64,000 nt of DNA from Cristatella mucedo (lineage: Eukaryota; Bryozoa; Phylactolaemata; Cristatellidae): positions 17,746,501 to 17,810,500 of the forward strand of contig WPIO01000001.1 of NCBI GenBank assembly GCA_009760855.2. The letters are read 5' to 3'. The notes beneath the pieces were generated by a model, which did no database searches, was not told the origin of the DNA, and worked only from the letters and a program-made list of their open reading frames with translations. This document shows positions 48,726-61,019 of the stretch, one piece after another. A program made the translations under genes and the position numbers. The stretch's first letter is position 1; each line of letters begins with the position of its first letter.

Positions 48726-51700
48726 ATGCGCAGAGCCTCCGGCTTGGCAAAGCTGGCTCGTCTGTGCCTGCTCCTCGCGGCGGGAGTGGGAGCCGGTCTG
48801 GCGATTGGCTTTCTCGTGTCCCTGACCGACGACGACGGCGACTGCAGCACCGACGTCGGCGCTGCCTACGCAGCACCGCTGGCTGCCGGTCCCAGTGCCG
48901 ATGCGGCGGCGGCGGCCGCCGAAGACAGCTCGTACCGCGACGAGCAGTACGAGCCGCGCCTGGTGTCCTCTGCGACTCGGCGGCGGCCGAGCCGAGCCGC
49001 CTCCCCCGCAGCCGCCGGCGGCATTGCGGAGGCGCCGTCTCGAGCGCCGGTGCGCACGCGTTACGCGTCGGTCGAGCTGGACATAAAGGAGACGGCGCTC
49101 GTGGGCGTCCTGACGTCGCGGCAGACGCTGAGAACCAGGGCGGTGGCTCTGAACAGGTCGCTGGCGCACGTCGTGCCCAAGCTTCTCTTCTTCGCGCTCG
49201 GCGGCGGCGGCCGAGGAGGAGCTTCGTCGCCGCCGCCGCCGCCGCCACCGGACCTGCCCGTCGTGTCGTTCCCCTCGTCGACGGTCAAGTCGCTGCCGCT
49301 GCGCGCCATAAAGTACATGGCCGACAAGTACGGCGGGCAGTACGCGTTCTTCGTCTTGGTGCCAGACGTGTCGTACGTCCGAGGCCGAAAGCTGCTCGAG
49401 CTTCTGAGGAGCTGCAACGTCGACGGCGACACCTACTACGCCGGCTCGCCGTATCGAGCCAACGAGCGGTACTGCGACTTGAAGACGGGCATTGTCCTCT
49501 CCAGGGTGAGTCCACGCGCCTCGAGCCCGACCCGGCGCAGCGGTCGGTTGTATTGTGTAGGTATGCGCGAAGGTGGGTCGGCGCCATCGGGACCGTGCGG
49601 GCATTTGCCAGGATGGTCGTCGAGTCTTTGATTGCGATCTCTCGCGAAGTTCGGGCAAAGCCGAGACGGCAATTCCATCCAGTACAGCTGGTTGCCATTA
49701 GGCATAGGAATTGGCGTGCCGTCGTTCTAAGGAGCCTCCATTGATTACCGACGGACGATCGGTCATCAGTGGGGCTCTATCAACGACCTGCACAGACTTT
49801 CCAGTAAGCAGCGTATCGACTTCGATGCCCTGGAAGTCACTTTTAGGTGCCTTCATTTTCTCGTTCCGGCATTCTTTATCTGAAATACTTCCTTATTGCA
49901 CCGCCGTCACTGCCACTTAAGTAGTAGAGTTTTTTGGCTGTGTAGTCATTTAACCTCTAGTGGATCTTAAATCCGTCAGAGGCCGTGCCTTCGGTACATA
50001 CGCTACCAATTCCTGTAACTCACTACCGACTGACGTCGTACTATTCCCTGACTTGATGGCATTTACAAAGAAACTAAAACCCACCCAGTCGTTTAAGAAT
50101 TTGCTCACTCCATGGGAAGAAGGTCTCTGCTTGCAATATACGGCCAGGCAGGCAGCACGATTACTTCACCTTAAGGTATGGGCAATCTTAATATCTGTCG
50201 TCAGCATAGGTGCCCACATCGGCCTGCCTGCTTCTACCAGTCGCTAGCCGTGCATCGAGCCTTTACCGAGGCTTTGCCAGTATTCGGTCACGTGGTTAAG
50301 TGAGCTCAGGCAATCAGTATTTGTACCGTGCTTCGTACTAAAGACTCTAGGTCCAAAATCGCAGCATGTGTTTGTAACACCATTGCATAGTAGCAGACAA
50401 GTATCTACTTATAGATAATAATAAGAATAATAATGTGCCGTCCTGGTTTGGCCCAGTGGTTATGATGCTCGCCCCCCACCCGACCAAGGTCTGGTCGAGG
50501 TCGTGGACACGACCCCGTGGCATATGTGAAGCGCCTGAATAGAGATTAAGTTCTCTTAGGGTGTTATACAAATGAATTATATTGTTTTTACTTTGTATAT
50601 CGCCCTCAGAGAACTTTATCTCTTTCAAGTTACTTTACGTATGCGGTAATAGGGGCATGCTCAATGACAGTAAGCATAACATGGTTAGAGGTGACATGCA
50701 CACGGTCAACATGCAAATATGGTTAGTGGCAGCATGCACAGTGTAACCATGCATAAACACACAAAGGACAAATCACAAGGACCCACTAAATGCTATGACA
50801 ATTAGGTGCGTTGTTAGCTTATTTTTTAATGTAAAGTCAGAGGATGCCGTGACATCAGTCGAGTGAGTTCCAGGCTTTCCGAGTATATGAACTAAAGACC
50901 CGGTCTTTAAAAGGTTTGAGGTTCATACGAGTTGTAGCTAAACGATCTGATTAAAAAAAAACAGATGGTACTATGCCTAGCCTGATGGGATAGTAGTTCT
51001 TATATGTAGGCTGAAGCCAGAGAATGATTTTAATAGTGGGTGACAAAGAAGAAGCCTTGAAGAGAAATAAAGAGCCTTGAAAGAAAGAGCCTTGAAGTCG
51101 ATACGCTGCTTAATTGGGAGCCAGTGCAGGTCGGCAAGAAGTGGTGTGATGTCGGAACTGCAATGCTCACGACAGCCAAGCCTAGCCGCAGAGTTTAGCA
51201 CCGAACGTGAGAGTGCCTGATTGCACAGGCCGGTAGACCAGCAAGCAGTGAGTTACAGAAGTCAAGAGGGGATGTTACGAATGCATGAACCAATTTGGAT
51301 GCAGCATCTCTGTCAAAGCAACCCCGAATTTTTAGCAATGTTATGTAGCTGAATAGGCAGACTTGACTGTGGAGCTGGTGTGATCTTCTAGTGATAGCTT
51401 ACTTTTGAACAGGACATATAGATTTCATGCAGATGCACATGAGATATGCTGCAAGAGCCGGTTTCGAGTGTTAAGCTTCCCAAGCTCTGAGTTACACATG
51501 GTTTGCCCATGACTTGTAAGCTGGCTTTTTCATTTAATTTAAGAAAGTTTGCTAACATCTATGTGTGGATGTCAGTAATACACGCTGCAAGGGCGGATAG
51601 AGAATTTGACATGGTGGAGGGCTGGGAGGGATCAGACCAAAGGTACAACTGAGTGTCATATGAATAGAAGTTAAAGCGTATACTCTGCCAGACAATCGAA

Positions 51701-54700
51701 TCAGCAAGAGGGAGAGTGTAAGCTGTGAAGAGGAGCAGACCAAGCACAGACCCGTGAGGTAAATAAATAAAAATAAATATAATTCATTTGTATAGCACTG
51801 TAAGAGAACTTAATCTCTATTTAGGCACTTCATATTTGTCAAGGGGCTCGAGCCCACGACCTTGATAGTTAAATACATTCACCTTGACCTTGATTCGAGG
51901 TGAGCACCACTAGGCCGTCAGTATCTTGCTGCTAAATTTAGCGAATCGAAAGCAGAGTATTGGGTTTTGAAATCCAACTCGCTCGACTACCACTGGCTTG
52001 AGTAAATTTACTTTTTGAAAAATCTGTGTTTGGTGTTGGTCTAGTGGCCCAGCCAGTCGCCTGATTTGAACAGTATAGAACGGGGAGCAATATCGACCGG
52101 TGGTTGAGGCGGTTGTTTGGCATACACCAGCAGCCGACCTTTTCAGTAAAACCCGGGCTCAGTGTAATGTACTACAGCAGAAAAGACAGGTACCCCATAC
52201 TTCAGTGATTCTTCTGGTGATCTTTGTCCATTCACATTAATACTGTTGAGTATCCCACTCGGATAGGACTTGAACCATTTTAGTTCAGCATCAGTGATAC
52301 CCAGGCGAGATGAGAGGCGTTCAAGAAGGACTTGGTGATCGATTATGTTGAACGCTGCCGAAAGATCAAGCAAAACAAACGGAATACTCTACATAAGTCA
52401 TTCTTAAGAAGGTCATTATACATGCGAAGTAATGCTGACTCGGTGGATTGACTAGCTCTAAAATCAGACTGGAACATGCTTGCTACGTTTGAAGTTTCAA
52501 TGTAAGAGTTCAGCTGGCCTGCCACAACTTCTCCACTTTTTTTTAGGAACGGTAGAAGGGAGACTGGGCCGAAGCTTCGGAAGTTTTCTTCGTGTTGTGT
52601 CGCTTTCTTTATTAGTGGCCTAAAACCTGTTTTATGTCGCGTACTCTCGGCGTGATTGACTTAAAGTGTACCAGATCAATTACGGAATCCAGCTCTTACA
52701 ATAAGAAAGAAAGATTTGCTTGCCGGGCAGGATATGCCGAGCTGGTTTGCTCTAGCGGCTAAGGTGCTCGCCCCGACCAATGTCTGACTGAGGTCGTTGG
52801 CTCGAGCCCCGAGGCATATGTGAAGCACCTGAATAGAGATTAAGTTCTCTTGGGGCGCTATATAAATCAATTCTATTTTTTTCCATATGTTGTTCAGGCC
52901 CAATATCAAGGTACGACTAGATCTAACTAATAAGATTCGGCTTCGTTGCATTGCTTCTCTTTTTCTCTCTTTCTCTCCCTCCTCCTTTCTCTCTCTCTCT
53001 CTCTCTCCCTCTTTTTCTCTGTGTTGCCCTCAATTAGGATCAAGACGTACTAATGAAGCTTTGATTCATTGCCAGCGCTACATTGATAAATGAAGAAGCA
53101 CTGGTATTCAAGTTAAATGAAGGTCATGCTTATGTGTGCATATCTGGATTGGTGCAGAAAGATGTATCCTTGGCTGCCCTAGTTCAATATGGCACAATCC
53201 TGGGATGAACAAGAACTGGATCACTAGCGACGTTGCACTTACTCAGTCTGCAGCATCCTCGAGTTTGGGCAGAGACTTCCCTATCGATGCTACCGCGAAC
53301 GTAGATAACGCTTTCTTCAGCAGTGCTCATGGCGATCTGTGGACTTTTCAGGCAATCGCTGTGAGGATAGCATCGTCGCAGTTGTTTTCGACATGCATCA
53401 CCAAAGAAGGAAGCCTATCTTCGCTGACAGAAGTCGTCGGCCATTGCGTCCAGCTTGCTGCAAACGTTACCTGTTCGCCCAAGATCGGGGTGAGTGCTGG
53501 CTGTAGATGCCAATCGTCGATACTAAAAGTAAACGTGGATCTGACTACAGTGACATTTTTACGTTCTCTTTCTGTGGTTGTTGTAAGGCTCACGTATTTC
53601 TTGGTATTGTATATGTCTTGCTTTGTGCTATCCTTCCCATATGCTCTTCCGGAGTGAGATTAAACCGAAATGCATGCTGGGGGCATGGCACTCGGCTGGT
53701 CTGGCGCACAAAGCCGACAGACCGTGTTACAGCTATATTCTATCAATGACAGCAGCTACTCTATTTGATGCACTAGTGTTTAGTACTGTAATCGAAGAGC
53801 TCCGATTTAGCAATTGCACCGTTCAAGATTAATGATTGGAGTGCTTAGAGTTGTGTTAAATGAAAACACGGTGTGTAACGACTGAGCCGGTTATATTTTA
53901 GGATCGTCCGTTCGCAGTGATGGCTATTGGTAATTATGCCAACACAGCCGACTTGACCCAAGAATCCGATTTTAATAGCTCTTTGGTCTACTATCCAGTA
54001 CATACGGACACGGAGATATATCAGCTTCATCGGTAGGCGCGATAAAAGGACCAAGAGTTTCTGTCGTGCATGTCGTTTTGCAGAGGGCTCAGTAACGGCT
54101 CACTTGCAGCTGATCTGTCAATATGATAAGCCAGGTTTCCTCGCTTTCCTTATAAGCGAGCAATTTCCTGTAGTAAGTATATTCCGGTGCTTTCATCTAA
54201 ATTTTGCCTCTTGCAAAGACTGCTTGAGCGCTTATGTGTGCTTGTCTAGGCATGACACCCTGCTTGTCACTGACGCCTGGTCATCGGTTCTCCTGCAACG
54301 AGTTGTAAAACACTTAGATAGATATTTAGTTCTTTTATGGTACTGTAAACACGGCCTATAATTTATTCTATTATTATTATTATTATCCTAGCTCGATGCT
54401 CCCCTGATAGATATCTAAGGATATAATATCAACGCGATTCTCTTATCTTTGTGGCTGCATAAACTTCAATGTATCCTTTGGCACTTCGTTCGAATAGCTT
54501 TTGAATAAGCTATTTACAAGGTAGGATTTGATTGTTTCGAGTTTCGTGCTTGACGCCCATCGTTGCAAGTGCTCGGCATTGCTTAATATAGGACATTTGA
54601 GCATCGCCTACTCACAGGGTAGTTGTGACAGCCATTTAAACAAGCTCTGTCTCACACGATGCCGAAGCGGTCATAGCTATCTACCTACTCCTCCAAGGTT

Positions 54701-57700
54701 AAGTTCGGCTAATTGCTTCTGCGTTGATATCGTTTGTCTGGAATGAGCCACTTCCAGTTTACATGTTCAAAACCGTGTTTGTAGATCCACGTCGACCCCC
54801 ACTGCATTGCAGTAGTGCCCACAGTGCAGGGCCACTCATGGCACCTGCTCATTTCTCAGTCCTTTCAGTTTTAAGCATGCAATTTTTGCTGCTCAGTGAG
54901 ACTACTGATATGCCACAACTGCCTGCCTGCCAAGCTTCGCAAGCTCGTGCCTAGCTTTTTCTTAGAACTTGATAACAGATTTGAAGGAGCTTTGTATGAG
55001 GACCTTGTAGTAGACTTGTGGGAACTTCGTATGCAGACCTTGCAGCAGACCCAGTGGTTCAGGTGGCCACTGATGCTTCATTTGCAGTGGAGGCGTGCGT
55101 GCGCTTCCTGTATTCACCTACCACTGAAAGTAAGCCAAGAACCCGGCAGCACAGCCGTCGAGCTAAAGAGACCGTAGGGTCAAAGTGGAAAGCCATCGTA
55201 TGCACAAGCTTACGAGTCGAAAAGGCAGCCGTGATATCGGTTGCGTAGCCTGCCTTTGTGGAAGTCGAATAATAGTTGTATACCCTAGCTTACTCGAGTT
55301 GGCTAGATCCTGGGTCGTAGCATATGCACAACATCCTGCCACAGACCCGCTATTATTTCTATCCATAAAGCGATGGGACTGAATTGACACTCCCCTGATT
55401 ACTGGTTCAACCCTCAGATGCTTAGTGAGTGGCCAATTCAGATATGCAAGTTTTGGAAACTTTAAAACGTGTTAGTTCCAGACTCAGCATTTCAGGTTAT
55501 TAATACTACAACTGTTAAAAGGTTTTTCCTGTGTGACTTAAGCTCTCAGGAACGACATCAAATCCATTTACAGCATGGTGCATGAATAACACGATCGGAG
55601 GGATTATCCAACCACGCCGGCCTCTTGACTTGGTCAGAATGTGTTTTCCTGGGTGCCTAATTTATCATTTTCGGTAGAGCTGGAAGCTGTAGTCCCAGAC
55701 ACGACATGGTATTAGTAGGATAGTTGCATGTGAGCACACTGAAGCTGGCACCCATCGTCCGGTTATTCCAAATAGTCCTGCTAGGAGACCCGCGTTCTTC
55801 TGGGCACTCCGCGCCGTTTTTTAAACTTTAGTCTCTCTACTCAGTTTGCTCTCTGCTTTTGAGACACTTATAGAATTTCCAAGTGAAAATTCGCGTGAAT
55901 GTATAGGGTTGCTGTAGTTTGCAAGCCTCATCGTGTTCCGCAGGTCGATTTGCGGAGTCGAGCTAGCAGAGACTCGTGCTGCCTTGCGAGCTGTTAAAGA
56001 CGAAATCATTGCCAACAGTCAGATGTCAAACGGCAGTGTCGTGCTCTCGTGGCCAATAGGTGAGTTTTGCGCTTGCACGCACAGTCGAGAGGGCAGACGC
56101 AAGACATAGGACCGATAATACTAATAATAATAATAATAATGCGCTTGAAAAAGTGCTCTCGGAGAACTCAGTCTCTTTCTACACGGTTTACATTTGCTGC
56201 AATTGGAAACGCGATTGAACGGTGAGTAAGATCATGCTTGATAAACAACAAGAATAACATGATTAGGTGTGACATGCACAGGGTCAGCATGCAAGTGTGG
56301 TTTGTGGCAGCATGCAATGTCAGCACGCATAAGCACATGAAGAACGAATCACAGGGACCCACTAAATGCTGTCCTAAATAGGTGTGTTAAGTTCTTTTTA
56401 AATGCAGTCAAGTCGGGGGATGTTGTGACACAAGTCAGGAATGAGTTCCAGGCTTTGGGAGCATACGAACTAAATGCACGGTCTCCAAAGGATTTGAGGT
56501 TTGTACGAGGTATTGGTAAACTATTGGATTCCAAAAAGCGGGTGATACGATGCTTGGCCTGGTGGGGAAGTAAATCTTAGAGATAGGCTGGAGCCAAAGA
56601 ATGAAGTGACCTAAAAGTGAGCGACAAAACCTTGAAGTCAATCCGTTGTTTGACTGGTAGCCAGTGCATGTCGGCAAGAAGTGGTGTGATATAGCAACTG
56701 CGACGCTCACGACAGACAAGCCGCGGAGTTTTGCACCAGCTGCAATCGCCTGATCGCACATGCCGGTAGGCCAGCGAGCAGTGAGTTGCAGAAGTCGAGA
56801 TGGGATGTCATGAATGCATGGACCAACTTAGAAGTGGTATCCCTATCTAAACAAGCCCGAATTAGTTTCAGCAATGCTATGTAGCTGAAAGTAGGCAGAT
56901 TTGACTGTGGAGCTGATGTGGTCGTCTAACTAGAGGTCACTTTGGAACATGATACCTAGATTTCGAGCTGATTCAACAGGAGATATGCTGGTAGAGTCAA
57001 GTTGGAGCGGCAGCCTTTCCAATTTCTGAATCACACTGGGTTTGCCCATAACTAGTAAGTTAGTTGTATCATCGTTTAGTTGTGTACCAATGAGTATCCT
57101 GTGATGAACCTGTGCTTTGCCTTCCTGTTGCCAGGGCTTGCACTAAAATCAAAGATCGCCTCACGATTTGAAGTGATCCAGTGGACTTATTTCACGGATG
57201 ATGGGTTCTATTTCGTGTCTGATTCAACAAACTTCAAGCCTATGGATGGTTAGTAGACATCTTGCATACATGACGTGCCAATCGAGCTTCTGCACTTGTC
57301 CAGACCTAGGCTTTTTTGCAGCTACTCGTCTTGTGTTGGGATCATCTAAATGGTTGTAGGAGATAATTTATAGGCCATTGGCTGTGGACGCGAAGAGGGT
57401 GTGGGTAAGCTGAGAACGTGCTCACTTTTCTGAGTTGTGAGAGGAGGCCGATAAATAGATAGACCTGACGGATTTTGTTGCTTATTTGTTGGCAGTCATC
57501 GATGTCGCTTTTGGCTGTTGAAGGCTCAGCCACAATCCTATGCATAGATATAGGCTGTTGAGCAGCTATTTGTCTGTATTAAGAAATTAGAAACCAGAAA
57601 AAAATTAGTGGCTATACATAGTGCAGCTTTTTGAAGTCGTGTTAACCTGCTTTAACTAAGGCTGTGAGCACTCGTACCTCCAGCATTCACATTTGTTTAT

Positions 57701-58039
57701 TTTGAATTATTGAATCCCAACCTATTTGCATTTGCAGCAAAGATTGGATCTGAGCTTAAACTGCTGCAGGGATTGGAGGATCCTTTTAGTGCCATTTTTA
57801 AGTGTAATTTAGTGCATATTGTTTTGTAAATTAGGTCTGTTGGCTGGGCCAGACTTGCACTTTATTTAGCACAAACACTGTCATTCGGTCTTTACCTCGT
57901 TGCATCAGCTGACTATACTTTTTGACTGCTTTATTAAATGGTGCATATTACCTACCACTAGCCATTTGATCATGCTTCCTTTACAGTACGTGTAGAGTGC
58001 CTAGAAAGAGATTATGTTCTCTGATGATGCTATACAAAT

Positions 58040-58083
<44 letters not shown>

Positions 58084-61019
58084 CGAAACATCATTAAAAA
58101 TGAAACATCAAGAGACGGCATGAATTTAATCGGTTGTAGCGTTCGGCACTTTCAGAATTTACTCGAACTGCCAGTCAGACGAGGTATTATGAGGCTACGC
58201 TCACAAAGATGCCGAAACCAAAGCTCTCTGTTTTGTCTGTGAAGGCTCTGGCTGTGTTCTTGCCCACCTCTTCGGGCACGTTTCTCTTTGGCAAGGCACT
58301 GCAATTGCCCACCAGCTGAAAACCACTCGAATCTGGTAAAGCAGTTTACTCATGGAATGCTTAGTTCGTAAAAAAAATCCCTCTTTATGCACTTCATTGT
58401 TCAGCGCTCGGCTTCATCGCCGACGTCTTTGGTTTTCTGGTGCCCAATATAGGCGCAGAGTGAATGCGAAGCTTTATCGCTGCTCTGCCGCTGTCTCTGG
58501 AGCCGGGTGTTGAGTTTTCGTCTAATTGCATGAAACGGTCTTGGTCTTTGCAATGTGCTCGCTCCATCTACAGCGTTGATCTGTCTTGCGGCTCTACTAT
58601 GTGCCAGGACTGCAATAATAAAACCGACCAACGCTAAAATCGTGCTGGTCCGGCTGGAATGTTTGACTTGAAATTTGCCTCGTGACTTAATCAACGGGGT
58701 TTGTTAACTGTTTAAGCAAGACTGTGTTGAATAACTCTTACTCATAGGACAACCCAAGCATACAGCTGAACTAGGAGACTTTGCTCTTATTATTGGCGAT
58801 GCTGAAGTGTGACCATCATCATGTGCTTGGAATGTATGTGTCCTCTTTGATAACTACTTGGTGTTTAAAAGCTTCATTAAGAAGACAATTCCACAGCTAG
58901 TCAACCCCGTTTGATCCCTGTTTAAGATTAGGAACTGCCTCCCGTGGTGGCTGGCTAAAAATCTTAGTTTTGCCCTGGTTCTGTTGAGGCTGGACTACTG
59001 CAATTCAGTTTTGAATTGGCTACAAAAAATCCAATCGGCCATTGCAGCTGGTTATGAATTTCAATGCAGAGTTAGCAAACAAAAATTGAGGGATTTCAGC
59101 CGTGTCTCCTTTGCTTAAGGAGCTGTGATGGCTCCCGGTCGATCAATGCATGCAGAGCCAAAATACTTACTCTAAACCATAAAGTATGTCATGGCTTGGC
59201 ATCTTAATACCTATCTGAACTGCAGTACCAGTTTCAGCCTTCGCGTGTCATAAGGTCCTTTAGGGACAAGAAAATTATGGTTCCATTTCTTCGCTTAAAG
59301 GCTGTTTGCGACAGACGCTTTAGATCTGCAGGTCCTAGACTGTGGGAGTCACTTCCATGATTCCTGTGGCACAACATCTCTCGTGCTGCTGAATATGGCA
59401 GATGCTTTACAGCCGGCTTGAGCTTCGACCCCCATAGTACTTACTTCTTCGACTGCCCTGCTTATATTGAACAAGCACCTTCGGAGTGAGCTGTCGCTTG
59501 TGCCAGCCATTTTCTGTGCTGTGTTGAGACAGGGCACCTAAAAATTCTAGCTGTGTATTGGTTCCGATAACTGGACCTGTACGTGTTTAGATGGCAATTT
59601 ACCTACTACTCAGACCATTCCGGCCAAACAACTCTTTTTAAGGGGGCACTATAATAATCGCATTCCCCAAGATAATGCTTAGCACGAATGAGTCGTACTC
59701 ACTGGCAGTATGAACACGTACTGTGTGCAGGTGTCAAGTATGTAGCAGCCAGTACGTCATGGTTGCCTGGGGGGCTAATATACTTGTGAATGTTCTGCTA
59801 TGCAGTGCGTCATTCGGATAGCAGTTTCCAGCAAAGCAGCAAGTCCTGCTTTGAGAGAGGGTTTCAGGATTTACGCTAGCAGGAGGTCTTGCAGTATGTT
59901 TGTATTTATTCCCTTGTAGAGTCGGAGAAAGGAGACATCAACAGGATGGTAGGGCTGGCCATGCAGGAGCTGAGTTCCCAAGCAAAGAGCAGCAGGTATG
60001 CACTTGTGAAGCTCGTGAACGGATACCGGCGGTTCGAGCCGGCCAGAGGTATGGAATACATTCTGGACCTCGTCGTCGCCGACTGCTCGACCTCTAGAAA
60101 CGTTTCGAAAAGAGTGGAGCTCATTAAGCCTCTCACGCAGGCCGAAATCTATCGGATGCCGCCCGTACGAAGTGCCGCGACAGTGCACGTCGTGCTGCCG
60201 CTTCAACTGTCGGACGAAGCTTGCCGCGAGCTGCCTCGCTTTCTGAGCTACTACGAAAAGGCGTGCTCTCCTCACAAAGACCGGTCCTGCAGGCTGTTTG
60301 CAGTCATCGTGCCCGAGGATCGCGAGCTACCCCGAGAGGGAGCAGCAAGTAGTGCCGCCGAGAAGCGTCTGCAGCGAATGCGGGAGATCTTGCAGGACGG
60401 CTCCTTCAGATTCAACGGTACCGTCGAGATTGTCTGGCTTTCTGCTAATGAGGTCGGCTCGCCGGCCCAGCCCCTCTTGGCGTCGGTGAGGGCCGCAATT
60501 GCCAAGCTTCCACCGGAAGCGCTTGTACTCTGCGTCACGGTGACCACGAGGCTAGACGGAGAGTACCTGACGATCGTTCGTCAGTACGCCGTTCGAGGCT
60601 CGCAGGTGTACGCGCCTGTTGGTTTCTGGGAGTACAAGCCTGAGCTGATATACGATCGAGACTTGCCTGCGCCCGAGTCGCCGAGCATTGTCAAAGAGCA
60701 AGGCCATTTTGACCCTGACTCCGACGACCACTTGGCATTTTACGCTGGCGACTTCCAACGCACCGAGCGAGCGGCCGACGAGAGACGGCTAGCGTACGAC
60801 AGTCCACTCGAGGCGTTCTGGGTCGCCAGAGAGCTGTTTGTGTTTCGACCTATAGAACCCCTGCTCAAGGTGTGGCACACGAAAATCATCTGCTCGGCAG
60901 CCTCGATGTCGGCAAGGCGCTTTGGCACTTGTTCAAGAAGGCGTGCATTTAACCTGGCAGACAAGAGTAAGCTAGCGTCGCTTGTCCTTGAGAGGTCACC
61001 TTCGTATGGAGACATCTGA
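48726..61019 (+). CDS. CHPF: Chondroitin polymerizing factor-like (CHPF/CHPF2), complete, 6 exons
   Basis: A Golgi type II protein of the CHSY/CHPF family; with chondroitin synthases it enables elongation of the chondroitin chain. Exons: 48726-49505, 53352-53489, 53902-54032, 55944-56059, 57135-57248, 59920-61019. All are GT-AG and the phases close, giving 792 residues (human CHPF about 775). Residues about 12-32 form the membrane anchor, followed by a low-complexity stem and VRTRYASVEL at about 109. The N-terminal glycosyltransferase-like domain has FVLVPDVSY (about 209-217): PDVSY replaces the DxD of active synthases, as PDTTY does in vertebrate CHPF. Exon 2 has GHCVQLAANVTC, exons 4-5 join as SWPIGLALKSKIASRFEV, and exon 6 carries KLVNGYRRFEPARGMEY and the C-terminal domain, also without a clear DxD. 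Start 48726 places the anchor at the N-terminus; the in-frame ATG at 48552 would add 58 residues. The CHPF versus CHPF2 orthology is undecided. Confidence 0.93.
49770..50110 (+). mobile_element. Decayed LINE fragment in CHPF intron 1
   Basis: The + strand shows pieces equivalent to PVSKQRIDFDALEVTFR and RGRAFGTYATNSCNSLPT of the L2-like C-terminus, in shifted frames. Confidence 0.75.
50436..50586 (+). mobile_element. SINE family A copy in CHPF intron 1
   Basis: CTGGTTTGGCCCAGTGGTTA head, GAGGTCGTGGACACGACC at the B box, AGAGATTAAGTTCTCTTAGG tail and ATACAAATGAATTA end. It abuts the LINE at 50590. Confidence 0.93.
50590..51763 (-). mobile_element. L2/CR1-like LINE, 3' part, in CHPF intron 1
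   Basis: The minus strand shows the tail block (CTCAGAGAACTTTATCTC), [34 protein letters not shown], and near 51747-51559 LGLLLFTAYTLPLADSI and YDTQLYLWSDPSQPS. A duplicated GAGCCTTGAA segment near 51052-51090 is a local oddity. The same element continues at 52180 after a SINE-containing interruption. Confidence 0.9.
51764..51920 (-). mobile_element. SINE family A copy nested in the LINE
   Basis: A/T-rich tail (AATAAATAAAAATAAATAT), ACTTAATCTCTATTTAGG, CTCGAGCCCACGACCTTG, and the head ending AGGTGAGCACCACTAGGCC. It interrupts the LINE between the RT YxDD region and the KYGVP motif. Confidence 0.85.
51921..52179. other. Unassigned segment inside the interrupted LINE
   Basis: About 260 bp that belongs neither to the SINE A consensus nor to the LINE. 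It may be a 5' extension of the SINE insertion or a third nested insertion. Confidence 0.45.
52180..52680 (-). mobile_element. L2/CR1-like LINE, upstream RT part (continuation)
   Basis: The minus strand reads SMFQSDFRASQSTESALLRM near 52480-52420 and LDLSAAFNIIDHQVLLERL near 52370, the RT palm motif with the first catalytic aspartate. It then reads LGITDAELKWFKSYPSG and SLKYGVPVFSAV. This is the most 5' LINE coding in the window. Confidence 0.9.
52735..52885 (+). mobile_element. SINE family A copy in CHPF intron 1
   Basis: GCCGAGCTGGTTTGCTCTAG head, GCTCGAGCCCCGAGGC, AGAGATTAAGTTCTCTTGGG, CGCTATATAAATCAATTC. Confidence 0.93.
52953..53017 (+). repeat. CT-rich simple repeat
   Basis: Interrupted CTTT/CTC repeats ending with (CT)n and CCCTC, upstream of CHPF exon 2. 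Confidence 0.85.
54033..55943. other. CHPF intron 3
   Basis: A LINE-tail-like stretch (AGATATTTAGTTCTTTTATGG followed by an ATT run) lies at about 54318-54388. No other exon or repeat was recognised. Confidence 0.4.
56120..57085 (-). mobile_element. L2/CR1-like LINE in CHPF intron 4 (antisense)
   Basis: The minus strand has LNSLPTCV-type and [29 protein letters not shown] sequences, ending at [12 protein letters not shown] coding near 57050. The tail block (CTCGGAGAACTCAGTCTC) and (AAT)n lie at the left. Similarity stops 50 bp before the exon 5 acceptor. Confidence 0.93.
57930..58085 (+). mobile_element. LINE 3'-end fragment in CHPF intron 5 with (ATT)n
   Basis: ACCTACCACTAGCCATTTGA, GAGTGCCTAGAAAGAGATTA, then a 47-bp ATT run at 58036-58082. 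Confidence 0.85.
58920..59370 (+). mobile_element. Decayed LINE of a second subfamily in CHPF intron 5
   Basis: Disrupted + strand coding recalls LVLLRLDYCNSVLNWLQKIQS, a LLKELxWLPVDQ-type motif and FRDKKIMVPFLRLKAVCDRRF. It shares the general C-terminal layout of CR1/L2 elements but is clearly different from the abundant family. Confidence 0.65.

Noticed and set aside
48589..49744. Long arginine- and alanine-rich ORFs in other frames over CHPF exon 1
   Set aside because: Shadows of the GC-rich CHPF exon; only the + frame from 48726 matches the family and ends at a proper donor.
53136..53351. Extension of CHPF exon 2 upstream in the same open frame
   Set aside because: The acceptor TTTTCAG at 53351 is good and only the part after it resembles the family; the upstream residues do not.
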